From: Haliclona indistincta
Lineage: Eukaryota; Porifera; Demospongiae; Haplosclerida; Chalinidae
Assembly: GCA_964017065.1 (NCBI GenBank)
Contig: OZ024785.1
Coordinates: forward strand, 4,440,588 to 4,504,587
Length of the DNA: 64,000 nucleotides
Reading direction: 5' to 3'
The first letter of the stretch is position 1; every line of letters starts with the position of its first letter. Both the position numbers and the translations under genes were made by a program. Below the pieces are notes generated by a model. It had not been told where the DNA came from. It saw nothing but the letters and a program-made list of their open reading frames with translations, and made no database searches. Below, one piece after another: positions 48,873 through 60,331 of the stretch.

Positions 48873-49657
48873 ATGTCTGTCATTGTCAGAGTGTTGTTTT
48901 TACTGGTAGTCAGTAGTGTTTCTGTCATTCAGTCTGCACCTTGTAATAACACAGATACTAGTTGTATAGATTGTAACGATCGTAACGAACCAAAATTTTG
49001 TGAAGATTTGAATACTAAAACTGCATCTGTGAAAATAACGGCATCATATGGGACAATAAAAACGGTATGTTGCAGCAATTGTTTTGAATATTTATTTATT
49101 GCTCCATATACACAGCTGCACAATTTATACAAAGGTTATACGATTCGGGTTAACCAGTCTCAACTACCAAATATTGATTGTAAAAGGCTTCCTCTTCCTC
49201 TTTTTGAGCTACATCAAGTGAATGCTATTATTGAAGAGCATTTAAGCAGCTGTACAGTGAACTCTAACAGCGATATTATGCAGATGCAAGCTATTTCTAT
49301 ATTTATCAAAGACTTTCTTTCAAGAACCTGTGAATTTGTAAGCCAACATTTATATGTACTCTTAATATGTCATCTTTCACTCTCTTATTTTAGGCATCCA
49401 CTGAATGTAGTAATACAACAATAGACTGTTCTACATACGCAGATCTATCTGATACTCTTGATGTATGCACTTTCTCCACCGAATCACTTTTCTGGAAGGC
49501 AAGACTTATTACAGAGACCATCAAATGGAAATTTGTGGGCTATATATCGGGGAATATCTATCCTCCATGTCTTTGCTCCTGGATTGACTATGTGATGACT
49601 GACACTTATAGCAAAACTAAAATCTGCTCTGTCAAACAACTAGTCTATAGGTTTTAG
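48873..49657 (+). CDS. Copy E: small secreted protein, subfamily II, with readable intron
   Basis: Exons 48873-49064, 49116-49337 and 49394-49657, phase 0, 225 aa. Signal peptide 1-21, then a Cys-rich N-terminus (PCNN, SCIDC, FCED) with the rest as in B and F. Intron 1 (51 nt) lacks the TAATAA-containing piece found in the other copies and has no stop in frame. Retention would add 17 residues (VCCSNCFEYLFIAPYTQ), including three Cys. The C-terminus differs (KQLVYRF). It is present only in the second half of the window. Confidence 0.8.
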
Positions 49658-51999
49658 TTAATAAACTGATAAGTGTTTAATAATATTCTTTAATTTATTT
49701 TGTAAAAAATTATTAGTATTAAATCATTTTTAAATCAACTGATTATTAGTGTTACATGTACATACTATTAGGCAATAAACAAGAGAGGTAAAGAAGATGG
49801 TTATAATGGCAACTATTGCTGTAGGGAACTTGACTTGCAATTTAATGCTAACATGAACACAATTATAAAATTGATTAGCAAACGATATGAACAATCCAAA
49901 CAGCACTCATGTATTAGAAGTGATCATACTTCACACACAGCATCAATTGCATTCTCCTTCCTTCTGCAATGTGCGTCTCTAAATTCAAAGTCATGAATTT
50001 CAATGAGTGCATGTATGTAATACCTTGTATCAAGACGTTGACTAATTAGTATCAGCTTGAAGATGTGTGAACTGTCATTGGTTCAATACCTATAAGAGTA
50101 TGCAATCATCAATGTGCCCCATTGGTCGGCGTTGGGCATTTTCTACGTCACAAGCAGAAAAGCATCAGGCCTGCAATGCTAATGATATTCACAGTTCTGT
50201 AATGATTCACAATTGTAGTAATAATAGTCATTGTGTCACCTTGTGATACAGAAAATGCCCAATGGGCATATTGACGGTGGCATGCATAGTCTTAGGTAAT
50301 GAACTCTTGGTCAGGACAGTGAGAGTGTCAGAGCGATGAGTCTTTTTACAGCTTCATGACTCGGGTAGGTGCATGGAGAGCATTTTGTCTTGCAGGAATT
50401 GATAGTTAAAGATATCCCTGTCAGTAGTGATAAAAGTGAGATGCATGCTTGCTTGCATACTCACTGAGAGTTTATATTTGACATGTTTCACGTAGTCATA
50501 ATGCATGATGCCTGAACTGCACAATTGTACAAGCTGTGTCATTATGCTTGGTAGAATGTCACTTCTATAAAATAATCATGGAGAAATAGCATTTTCATTG
50601 TTCATAACAAGAAAGTGATTACCAGCATTCTCCAGATTCCTCCAGAACAATACAGCTCATCAAGAATAGTAAAGCTTTAAATAGTCTCCAAGAAAGTTTG
50701 AACAGAATCGCGATCCTTAGCAGTTGCCTTCTTATAAGGTCCAATACAGCAATACTACACTTCACTAGTCACAGAAACACTAAGACCAGGGCTACAACAG
50801 TTGGACTCAGAATATCCTGCTATGATAGAGAAAACCCACACAACAAAAAGAAGATGAAAAGATAGATACAGATGCATCTCATGCAATTCAGCAGCCTCTA
50901 ATCACAATCACACCCGGCAGAAAGTACAAAATCTCGTGTACAGACTATAGCAAAAGAGAATAAAAGATTTCTAACGAAATCAAAAGGATGTAGGGATGAA
51001 GAAATATTATGCTACTGGTCCACAATGTACTAACAAGGAACTATAGCATTGAATGGTAACACGATTGACTTGTCAACAGACCATAGATCCTACATCAGTG
51101 GCTGGTGTGGCAGAACTTCCATATAAAAAAACTTCCATATAAGGAAGTTTTTGGACGCGCAAGGCGGCGGAGTTTACGTTTGGCTATTACTACACACACG
51201 ATTGGAGTTGAACGCTCCTTCCTCTTATGGGCTCGTGCTAATAACTAAAATTATTGCATCAATCTCACATCAATACGTACTAGTACTGATTGATGACATT
51301 GAGTGTTGCCTACACAACAACAAAAGTACTCTCATTGGCACAGTGAATGGAGAACAAAACTTTAAAGCTGAGACAATTATATTTTATCCTTGAAATTGCT
51401 AAGATTAATCATTTTTTGATACCATAATTTCGAGTCATGTCCTATTATACTCAGTCATAATTATTGTTTTAAACTAATAATTGATTAGCAAATCTAAATC
51501 AGCTTGGTTTAAGGTTTTAACAGTTTTTAGTATTTTCGGCCTTGACGATTTGTAGAGTAAGCTACGCGACAGCTTTTAACCATAGTTAACACCCTACATG
51601 TAGCGCATGCCGTCAAAGATGGCGGCTTCCGGTTTATGACGTGTTGTGACGTCACGTGCAAGGTCTCTATTGTTGCAACGGATATAATATTATACTCAAA
51701 CCAGTCAGTTTGAGTGACGAACATGGTATGCCACCAAAATGGCAGCTGTCATACTGCAAAAAATTAATGACCAATACATTTACAACCAAATCTTTCATGT
51801 TTTAAGAGTTAGGAAAGTTTTAGACGATGTGCTCACGAGACTTGTAAACATGCATAATAATGGCATTGAGCATCAATGGATGTAGTCAGGTACTATAGAT
51901 ACTTTGAGCGATGAGTTATGGCTTCATGGTAGTTATAGACAAACATACAGTGTATGATGGTACCAATGTTAGCATCACTACATTTACTTGATGTAGCTG
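49658..51999. other. 3' flank of copy E, no gene seen
   Basis: MITE at 50099-50285, broken convergent minus-strand exons, left arm of the foldback seen at 23021, then AT-rich sequence related to 45430-46090. Confidence 0.45.
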
Positions 52000-52560
52000 T
52001 TACGACCCGATTCACAACCTGACCCGTTTCGAAGCCGGCCGCCGGTTTCGAAGGCGGTTAACCCGACTATTTACAACCACATAACTCAGTTGACCAGGTT
52101 TAAAACCGAACGTTTCAATGCTTCAGGGTGCCCACCTGCATGCTAGATCGACAGAACCTACGTAGGAGCGCCGTCACGGTTATAGCTCATGCAGTGCAGC
52201 GCAGCAAGACTGCGGGAAAGTGTCTGTGGAGGCGCGATTTAAAGCACTAATCATGTGCTACTACAGTCATCGACAGGAGCGTCGTTGTAAGTCAGGGTTT
52301 CAGGGGGCGGCGACTCCAATGTATCCTGTACTTGCGGCCGCGACCGGGATCAAATTGGAATCAACGGATCAACATCGCCTAACAGCAAGAGTCAATAAAT
52401 CAAGAGCGCCTTTTGGTGCAGACCGTTTAGCGCGATCAAAATAGTATATGATTGTGTCTATTGACACCAATTCGTTGGTGTCAATAACGGCCACCGAAAT
52501 GCTATTGACACCAACCTAAACCACTATAAAGGCATGTTTGTAGCGTTGATTGGTCAGCAG

Positions 52561-52638
52561 GTTCTGATGGCTCAGCGGTTTAGCACGGTGCCTAGTAATG
52601 CGATCGTTCAGGGTCGATTCTCGCTCCAAGCGTTTTTT
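52561..52638 (+). other. tRNA-like pol III sequence
   Basis: A perfect A-box (TGGCTCAGCGG, 52568-52578), a B-box-like GGGTCGATTCT (52611-52621) and a T-run terminator from 52633. I could not close an acceptor stem, so a tRNA pseudogene or SINE head is more likely than a working tRNA. Confidence 0.4.
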
Positions 52639-52688
52639 ATTGTTTTTTTTTCCAGAAAACTTCAGTTTTAGCTACAATGTTTTTAGCT

Positions 52689-52873
52689 CGACGATCCTTA
52701 GTTAGGAAGACCCTCGCGACGATCCTTAGTTAGTTAGGAAGACCCTCGCGACGATCCTTAGTTAGTTAGGAAGGCCCTCCCGACGATCCTTAGTTAGGAA
52801 GACCCTCGCAACGATCCTTAGTTAGTTAGGAAGACCCTCCAGACGATCCTTAGTTAGTTAGGACGACCCTCCC
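52689..52873. repeat. Minisatellite, unit of about 31 bp
   Basis: About six units of GACGATCCTTAGTTAG plus TTAGGAAGACCCTC, varying in the number of TTAG steps. Confidence 0.85.
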
Positions 52874-53908
52874 AACTTTGCGCAGTTAGGAGAAGGTTTT
52901 TTTAGGGTTTAGGGTTTTGGATTTAGGTTGGTGTCAATAGCGTTTCGGTGGCCATTATTGACACCAACGAATTGGTGTCAATAGACACAGCCATAGTATA
53001 TTTCCGTGCACGCCCGCACACGACTACAGCATTTCCGTACTCAACCGTATATCCATAGTATCTCGTGAATTTGATCCCGGTCGCGGCCGCAAGTACAGGA
53101 TACATTGGAGTCGCCGCCCCCTGGGGTTTAGCAGCGCAGCACAGCAAGCTGGCCTGCTAAATTGACAGTAATGCCGTTACGAGTGGTTCAGCCACGCAGC
53201 GCAGCGAGAAATGTTGTGTGCATGCAACTGAGTTGTTTTTAACAATCAAACTGCACTAAATCCATATTAGGAACATGTCACAGCTTCTTCTTCAGACGTG
53301 ACTCCTGTACATGAAAGCAAATTTAAAGAACAATAAATTATGAGTGCGATGCAATGTGGACACTCCAGTTATGTTTAGTCGAAGTCTATTACACGCGCGA
53401 CTTAGCCACTATGCACGCTTTTGAATCTGGCGCGCAGCTAACCCGCTTCGAAACCGGTCGACCGGCTTCGAAGCGGGTCAAAGGTTGTGAATCGGGTCGT
53501 AACACCTAAGGAATCCCGTGAGGGGATGTGTCAAAAATGCAATGTTTTTAAACCAACCTAATTAATAATTCATAAGTTGAGTATTTTGACATAGTCGATA
53601 ATAATTCCGGTTTTTTATGACTATAAGCCTCCCAAAACTTTTAAACATTCAAAAGGTCAAGTAAATAGTATTGTTTTGATAATTATTGAAAAAATACATG
53701 CATAATTGTGAAAAAGTCTTTTGTCTATGTGTAGCTTATGGTAGGACTGTATGTGTGCACTAAGTAGGTGTTAACGGTCTTTGGTTAGTTGTGTAGTTTT
53801 GTGTTATTGTATCTTGGTCTTTAGTGGTGTGTCTGTTAGTTTTGTATTACTGATTGGTCTGTTTGTGAGTTTTTTAGTTTCTTGATTTGTCTGAGTTGTT
53901 AGTATTTA

Positions 53909-54339
53909 GGCGGCGTTTACACGACAACGCTATCAGGTGAAAACGAAGACTTTTGTATCCGTTTTGGTCGTGCGTTTACACCAAAACGATGAAAACGCAT
54001 AGGTAAAACGGAGACTTATGAAAACGGAGACCAAAGTGGAGACTTCGAAAACGGAGACATGAAAACGCTCGTGTAACTTTTTGTATGAGCGTACCTCGGC
54101 CTTTATACTTGCAAAGAATGCTGGGAAGAGTCGTCAAACAGCATCTATCAACAAAGAGTTTCTCCTTTCGCTTTGGTTCGTGGATACAAGCCAATAACAG
54201 CGTGCTCGAGCGCGCTCGCCTAAAAACGCCACACCCACATTCCATACAAAACGGTGTCGTGTAAACAGCCAAAACGCTGCATCTGAATACGCATACATTT
54301 CCCCGTTTTTGGACTGATCGTTGTCGTGTAAATGCCGCC
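53909..54339. mobile_element. MITE with GGCGGCGTTTACACGAC ends
   Basis: GGCGGCGTTTACACGACAAC and GTTGTCGTGTAAATGCCGCC ends. The empty site lies near 25140. Flanks TTA and TTG suggest a 3-bp duplication with one change. A minus-strand open frame across it is a repeat artefact. Confidence 0.7.
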
Positions 54340-54974
54340 TTGGTGTGTGTTGTAAGGAATATTATCGATCTAAGTCGTGGAAAGCTTGAAATCGCGACAT
54401 TAATGTTCTCCGTCAATCTGTTTAATCCATACTATCTTCATCATTATCAACAACTTTGTCATCGTACTCCATCTGGTCTGAGTTTGTGCAACCAGATCCT
54501 TGCAGTTGCCACATGCAGGAGAGCACATTATATTATGCATTTTACAAGTACACCCATGCTGCTACAATCGGTCTGGCAGTTGTACCTGATTACATGGGTA
54601 CGGGCTCAAATACGGACCGGACCGGACCACGCGGACCAGCTCACGTGATCATTACCCAGCGGCGCGCGGCAAAGTTTTCGCATAGTGCGCCTAGTCGTGC
54701 TGCAATTTTTAAGCTACTGCATGCTGAGGACCATGATGACATCACAGTTTCAATAAGTTTACATGCACTAATTGTTAACAATCATTGATGTCAGCTTCTG
54801 AAGTTAGACTGATGTTCAACTAGCCTCGTCCCCAGGCCAATTTCTTAGGAAATTAGGCCTGGCAACAACGGACTCGCGCATGCGCCAATTTTTCCGCGAG
54901 AAATACGTACATGACGCACGTAATGGGCGGGGCCTATCGTTAACTCGTCATCGCAATCAGCTGTTTGCTCAGAC

Positions 54975-55995
54975 ATGGCTTCAGCTAATCGTCAGTGTAG
55001 ATTGTGCGGTAGTTTTGTACTAGCAAATCGGGTTATGAATATCTTCGGTAAAGCCAGTCTGCAACTGAAGTTAGCTTCCAAAGTCACCACTCTTCTTGAG
55101 CTGGATATCAGCAATGCCGTGGAAACTGGACTGCCACCTTACGTGTGTCAGAGTTGCAAGCATAGGCTCCTGTCTATTGATAAAAGCATGCAAGACTTGA
55201 TTGAATTTAGACAGCAAGCAAAGAATACTCTACTTAGTCTTGAAAATGGTGTGAGATTATCCAAGAGACCAAAGGCGACTAGTTGTGAAGAAGTATCTCC
55301 AGATACTAGTAGAAGTCGTCCACCAGCAAAGTTGTCAAGAAAAAGATTCACTTATGACGGTAAGGGTCTAAAGACATCTAAATTACTGATTTTATTTAAA
55401 ATTCCAGATTCTCAACGTGACCTATCTCATCAAGGTAAAATGATTAATAACCTAAATCACAGTAAAATTTGATTTACATCACATGCATACACAGAGCAAA
55501 CAAGTCCAAATTTAGACCGTGAAACTCCATTGACACCATTAGTAAGAAACAAGCCAGCTGTTACTATACTTTTTAAAATATGCTTTCAACATTAGGTATC
55601 AGATGATCCAGGCCCGTTACCACACTCAGTCGACCAGTTATCACCCCTAGGTATAGAAGTTCACATAATTAATTTGACAAGATCATGATTATAATAATAC
55701 CTTACAGTTTTGGCACAACAGTCAAGTTCGGTTTTACATCAAAATGTCACTATACTTTTTAAAATAATTATGCTTTCAACATTAGGTATCAGATGATCCA
55801 GGCCCGTTACCACACTCAGTCGACCAGTTATCACCCCTAGGTATAGAAGTTCACATAATTAATTTGACAAGATCATGATTATAATAATACCTTACAGTTT
55901 TGGCACAACAGTCAAGTTCGGTTTTACATCAAAATGTCACTCCCACATCAGGTAAATGTCTCAAGTTTCACTGCATGTGGGTAAAAGTATACTAA
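54975..55995 (+). CDS. ZAD-like zinc-finger protein inside the element
   Basis: Exons 54975-55359, 55408-55434, 55495-55541, 55786-55840 and 55898-55995 join in frame to 203 aa. An earlier duplicate of the fourth and fifth exons lies at 55596-55650 and 55708-55750. Residues 8-61 have CRLCG and VCQSC, the two CxxC pairs of a ZAD-type (zinc-finger-associated) domain, with a hydrophobic middle and a following helix (MQDLIEFRQQA). The rest is Ser/Pro/Gln-rich and probably disordered. The stop is five bases from the end of the convergent helicase gene. Known ZAD domains mediate dimerisation and often precede C2H2 fingers; none follow here. Role in the element unknown. Confidence 0.65.
55561..55940. 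repeat. 190-bp tandem duplication including two exons
   Basis: 55561-55750 and 55751-55940 are almost identical (one short insertion). Each has the exon starting GTATCAGATGATCC; only the second has the donor after the following exon. Confidence 0.9.
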
Positions 55996-56000
55996 CTCTT

Positions 56001-57091
56001 TCATGCTGCCTTTACATCGCGAATGTCTACGCCCATTCCAAATGCCACTGTAGCGAACAAAACTCTTACAACTCCATCAGAATGTGAAAAACTCTTCATT
56101 ATCACACTTTTGTTGTAGTCTGGAGTACATGCATGAAACATGCCAAATAACCGGTTATCGCTTACTTGAGGTGCATTAGGAGGATAGTAAGAAGCTGTTC
56201 CCAATTCGTACAAAAAGTGGGCATACAAGTCTGAGCAGGTGTTCAAAGATCGACAATAAACAATCACACGTGAAGTTTTATTCAAATTTTTTCTAAGAGA
56301 AGCAACTAAGTCTGCAAAATCGGTTTCAATCTCTGTACGTTTTTTAACAGCGTAATATATATTGGGTCTGTCAGGTGATATTGATACAGACTCACACCCA
56401 CACATTTCAAGATTTTTGATGATTTCTTTCCGGCTCTCTTTTGTCACAGTAGCTGTACAAGCCATGAAAGGTGTATTCGGATTTAGCAATGATCGCAGTA
56501 CTGACAATTTACCATAATCTGGTCGAAAATCTTTACTCCTGTAAAATTTTAGAGTATTATCATTATTATAATACTACTACTCATAACTCACCATTTAGAA
56601 ATACAATGGGCCTCGTCAACCACTACAGTTACTATTCTATCAGATATGGAGGGTTTTTCAAACAATGATCTCCACTTAGAATTAAGCACAGATTCAGGTG
56701 TACAAAACAACAGACAATCACTAAGCAGTGATGACTCAGTAGCAAGTAGATCAACTGGTACACTGCCATGAGTTGTAGTTGTACCTGAAGTAACAACAGA
56801 AGCCTTCACTCCTTTGCTCCTCAGACTACGTACTTGGTCTACCATTAAAGCAATCAAGGGTGTAATAACTAAAACAGCACTGACATCAGTTAAAGCTAGC
56901 TTATAGTCAAAAACGAACGGTAAGGTGTGGAAACACAGGCTCTTGCCAAAACCTGTCGGTAGCCAAACAAAAACGTCCCTTCCATTGTAAACCACGTTGA
57001 TAGCTGTGCGTTGCTCCGGCTTCAGAACTAGATCTGGCGTCCCTAACTTCTGCAGCGCGTAAGTAACCGAGCTAGAGAATTCAACAGCCAT
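56001..57091 (-). CDS. RecQ-type DNA helicase, truncated before motif VI
   Basis: Two exons (57091-56592, 56538-56001) give 345 aa. Visible SF2 RecQ motifs in order: LKPEQ (motif 0-like), LPTGFGKSLCF (Walker A), VITPLIALMVDQV (Ia), VVDEAHCISKW then DFRPDY (DEAH, RecQ signature), CTATVT (III), VIVYCRS (IV) and FATVAFGMGVDI (V). The frame stops at DVKAA. Motif VI (the arginine finger QxxGRxGR), the zinc-binding RecQ-C region and HRDC are absent. Full RecQ helicases are much longer. ATP binding looks possible, but normal unwinding is doubtful. Either it is a captured, shortened host gene or a helicase adapted to the element. Confidence 0.8.
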
Positions 57092-57280
57092 AACGGTGGA
57101 ACGAGTCGGCAGTACAGTATACTGATTATGACGTTAGACTGTCACGGATATAACACAATAATATACGGTTTCCCAAATATTTGGGGAAAATTAGCGCATG
57201 CGCGAGCCGTTGTTACCAGGCTGTCTTTTAGCAGCCTGGGGACGAGGCTAATGTTCAACAAGAGCATTCATTGATCGGGG

Positions 57281-57463
57281 ATGTTAATTATTGAGAAGAA
57301 CCCCAGACCTTTCGTTCCATTGTGCAACCCATCAACTGTAGTGAAACAGGTTGACAGAATGAAGAAAAAGTACACTTGGGGAACAGATGTTGAGATCTGC
57401 TGCCGAATTAAGTGTCTGCACTCCTGTGTTACTTATTTGACTTATGCTTACTTGTATCATTAG
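57281..57463 (+). pseudogene. Possible OTU-domain fragment
   Basis: A 60-codon frame contains VDRMKKKYTWGTDVEI, which resembles the WG-x-x-x-E block of OTU cysteine proteases. The catalytic Cys region is missing. OTU domains are common in eukaryotic transposons. Confidence 0.25.
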
Positions 57464-57705
57464 CTCAGTTTGGCATTTTTAAAAATCTTTGCCAAAGGCA
57501 GGTGTGACAACTAGCGAAAGCTAATACAAAGGCCAACCAGTGAAACAAAGACAGATTACATTTGGTAAACAGTAAAGTCAGTGGAAATAATAATAAAAAA
57601 TAGCACCAAAGATGCAGATGCCTCGGTGCAGTAGCATGTATGGTAGCATGCAATTAGCAGATGCATAATAATTATGACAGCACGTATTATGCATGTAGTA
57701 GATCC

Positions 57706-57890
57706 TTGGTAGCATGTAAACAGCAGAACCATGGAAGCATGCAAACAGCAGAACTCAGTAAGCATGCAAGCAGCAGAACGTGACTCAGTAAGCATGCAAG
57801 CAGCAGAACCATGGAAGCATGCAAGCAGCAGAACTCAGTAAGCATGCAAGCAGCAGAACCAAGGAAGCATGCAAGCAGCAGAACACGAAC
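57706..57890. repeat. Minisatellite GCATGCAAGCAGCAGAAC
   Basis: About seven units of roughly 25 bp, with linkers CTCAGTAA, CATGGAA or CAAGGAA. Confidence 0.9.
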
Positions 57891-58034
57891 TGCCATCACA
57901 CGACGTATCGTCCGCTCTGCAATACGACCGGCCGTCAGCTCAGCAGGCTGTCGAATGGCTAATGATCACGTGAGCTGGTCCGCGCGGTCCGGTCCGGTCC
58001 GCATTTGAGCCCGTACCGATTACATGTAGTAGTT

Positions 58035-58583
58035 AACCCTCGGCGCATGCGCGAGGGTTACGGTACTCAGTTTGTCATTCGTTCATTCTGTCTGTCCAAT
58101 GAGCTGCAGAGACCATCGCGCACTTCCGAAACTCGGTAAAGGTATGAACAGGCTTAGCACGACAATGGCTTGCAATGTGACTCGTGGATTTTGCTAAAGT
58201 GCTTTCGTTCTTGAGTTATGGGTGGCTCACCTTGCATGACGGCCATCTTAGACTTGTCTGACAACAAAGGCGCCCATAGTTGACTACCTAGGTACTTGTA
58301 GATTCCATCTAAACAGCAGGACAGCTCTGGGGGTGCGTAGACATCTCAAGAAAAAGCCTATCAAAGCCAAGAGCAATGGCTACATACTCATGCAGTGTTC
58401 ACGGTCACGCCCACTTGACACACCTTGTCTCGGTTGTGGTCAGCACTTTGCTGTCTTCTGGTTAGCAGTGCAGTTTCAATAGCAAACAGGTTGGCTTTAG
58501 CTGCAAAGCTCCTTCTGCAAATCATAACTAAGGAGCTAACTCTACAATGTGCAACACGCCGAGGGTTTCGTGAAATCTGTTCA
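58035..58583. mobile_element. Single AACCCTCGGCG element
   Basis: Same family as the cluster at 32416-34444. The empty site GTAGTAGTTCTTCTGG at about 27716 gives a TT duplication. Confidence 0.75.
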
Positions 58584-59030
58584 TTCTTCTGGTGCTGGAG
58601 GCAAGTCAGTGAGTATTGGGTTTCTTAGAGAAAGATACTAACAACTCAGACAAGTCAAGATACTAAAAAACTCACAAACAGACCAATCAGTGATACAAAA
58701 CTAACAGACACACCACTAAAGACCAAGATACAATAACAAAAAACTACACAACTAACCAAAGACAGTTAAAACCTACAAAGACAGTTAACACATACAGCCC
58801 TACCACAAGCTACACATAGACAAAGGACTTTGTCACAATTATACATGTATTTTTTAAATAATTATCAAAAACATACTTTTTACTTGACCTTTTGAATGAG
58901 GCTTATAGTCATAAAAAACTGGAATTATTATATATAATAATTATGTCAAAAACTCAACTCATGAATTATTAATTAGGTTGGTTTAAAAAACATTTGATTT
59001 TTTATACTTCCCCTCACGGGATTCCTTAGG

Positions 59031-60228
59031 ACTTTTAGTATGTTATAGAGGACATTTTTCTGTGTAGGAAACAGCTAAAAATGTTTGTGTTGCAAATAGT
59101 CAGAGGTTGACCCATTTTTTTTCCATAAAATGCCTAATGTACTAATAATGTTGGCATTGCACATGCAATTCCCGTTGTGGGGGGCATGGTAAAATTATTA
59201 TTACAACATAATGTGTATACTACAGCTAGAGGTCAGCTTTTCAGTCGAAATTAGGTATGATCAGTCTGGAACTTGCATGAGGATTACAATGTATGTCCAT
59301 GTATTATGTAATAACAATAAACATGCACAAACATCAGAAAAAGGAATTACTAACATACTATCCATACAGAGCTACTATACTATCCTTACATACTAGCTAC
59401 CCCATGCACTTTGTGGGCTCAATATGCTCCTGCTAGTAATGAAATGCTCTATACATGTAATGATATCTGACCATTAAGCTCAAAACTGTGTAGGATGCCC
59501 TGGAGATGCCCACGAATGCACACATAGTTGCAGTAAAATAATTATTCACACGTGTCAAAATTGTATAACCAGATTTAGCAGTGACATAAAGCTTCTAATT
59601 ACAGCCCTATCCATCTCAAGTGCGCACACTCTCCTCTACACTTGTGAAATATCAAGAAGAAACCCTAACCTCCCAACCCTGTGACAAGTTCAGACTCAAA
59701 CCACTTTACTTCACACACCAATTCACTATTAGATATATACTCTTAGTCCGGTCTCCTCCAAGTTATTTCATCTCTGATCAGTGTTGACAAAATTATACTC
59801 ACATGTTCAATTTTTAGAATAATATAATTTCTTAAGAGGACACAGTGGGGGCAGGCAACGACAGACCATCACAACACTCACAAGTTACTCAAACTACGTG
59901 CCAAGCCTACATACACAGCTGCATCTTATTCTATGCCTCAGTGCCAGGCCCAAAGCTACGGACCTGCCTGCAGCATTGTCTCAGGTTGCAACAGCCTCAT
60001 GCATGTCATTTTTGGTCAGTGCAGCACGTTAGCATGCTATAGGTCTCGGTTAACGCAGAAATTAGGAAGAGTTGAAAGATTTCTGAACAATGAGATAATG
60101 ATGTAGTGTTGTATATTTGGTATGATAGTGTAACTAGTATGTCTTCTTTAACTTTTGCAAAAGACATTATTTCCGGATCTTGCATCAAGTTACATGTTAC
60201 ATGTAGATGAACAAGTAGAGAATTACAG
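59031..60228. other. Upstream region of copy F, no gene seen
   Basis: Nearly identical to 28535-29765. Confidence 0.5.
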
Positions 60229-60236
60229 TATAAAAG
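60229..60236 (+). promoter_or_regulatory. TATA box of copy F
   Basis: ACAGTATAAAAGCTG, 103 bp before the ATG. Confidence 0.7.
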
Positions 60237-60331
60237 CTGAAGTTAGGTTCTGTTCAAACCAACAATTCATTTAGTTCCACAGTTGATCTCTGTATTCAAT
60301 CTATAGTAGCTATAATAATTTATTCACTGAA

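Larger units (their letters stand above)
52453..52989. mobile_element. Inner MITE with TGTGTCTATTGACACC ends
   Basis: Inverted ends of about 68 nt, themselves containing palindromic TTGGTGTCAATA units. It encloses a tRNA-like sequence and a minisatellite. Confidence 0.7.
52301..53123. mobile_element. Nested MITE with CAGGGGGCGGCGACTCC ends
   Basis: Ends CAGGGGGCGGCGACTCC and GGAGTCGCCGCCCCCTG, flanked by GGGTTT (52295-52300, 53124-53129). The empty site lies at about 24375 in the first copy. Confidence 0.8.
52000..53502. mobile_element. Element with TTACGACCCGATTCACAACC ends
   Basis: Inverted ends of about 45 nt, TTACGACCCGATTCACAACC at 52000 and its complement ending at 53502. Two younger elements are nested inside (52301-53123 and 52453-52989). 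No transposase found. Confidence 0.65.
54821..57250. mobile_element. 2.43-kb element with 9-bp duplication carrying ZAD-like and RecQ genes
   Basis: TAGCCTCGTCCCCAGG and CCTGGGGACGAGGCTA ends are flanked by ATGTTCAAC on both sides (54812-54820, 57251-57259). The subterminal regions also pair (GCGCATGCGC near both ends). Two convergent genes fill the inside. No DDE transposase is present. A 9-bp duplication is usual for Mutator-group elements, so a non-autonomous MULE that carries genes is one reading. Confidence 0.85.
54596..58017. mobile_element. Element with 8-bp duplication hosting the ZAD/RecQ element
   Basis: GGGTACGGGCTCAAAT and ATTTGAGCCCGTACC ends are flanked by GATTACAT (54588-54595, 58018-58025). 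The empty site is at about 27707-27714 in block Y copy 1. An 8-bp duplication suggests hAT-type integration. Own coding remains are poor: a possible OTU fragment at 57281-57463 and a minisatellite. Confidence 0.8.
53505..59030. mobile_element. CCTAAGGAATCCCG element, second copy, with nested inserts
   Basis: Counterpart of 24771-28534. It is enlarged by insertions at 53909-54339, 54596-58017 (itself holding 54821-57250) and 58035-58583. Confidence 0.65.

Noticed and set aside
53976..54416. 146-codon open frame, minus strand
   Set aside because: Runs through the MITE at 53909-54339 and beyond its end; no domain or splice support.
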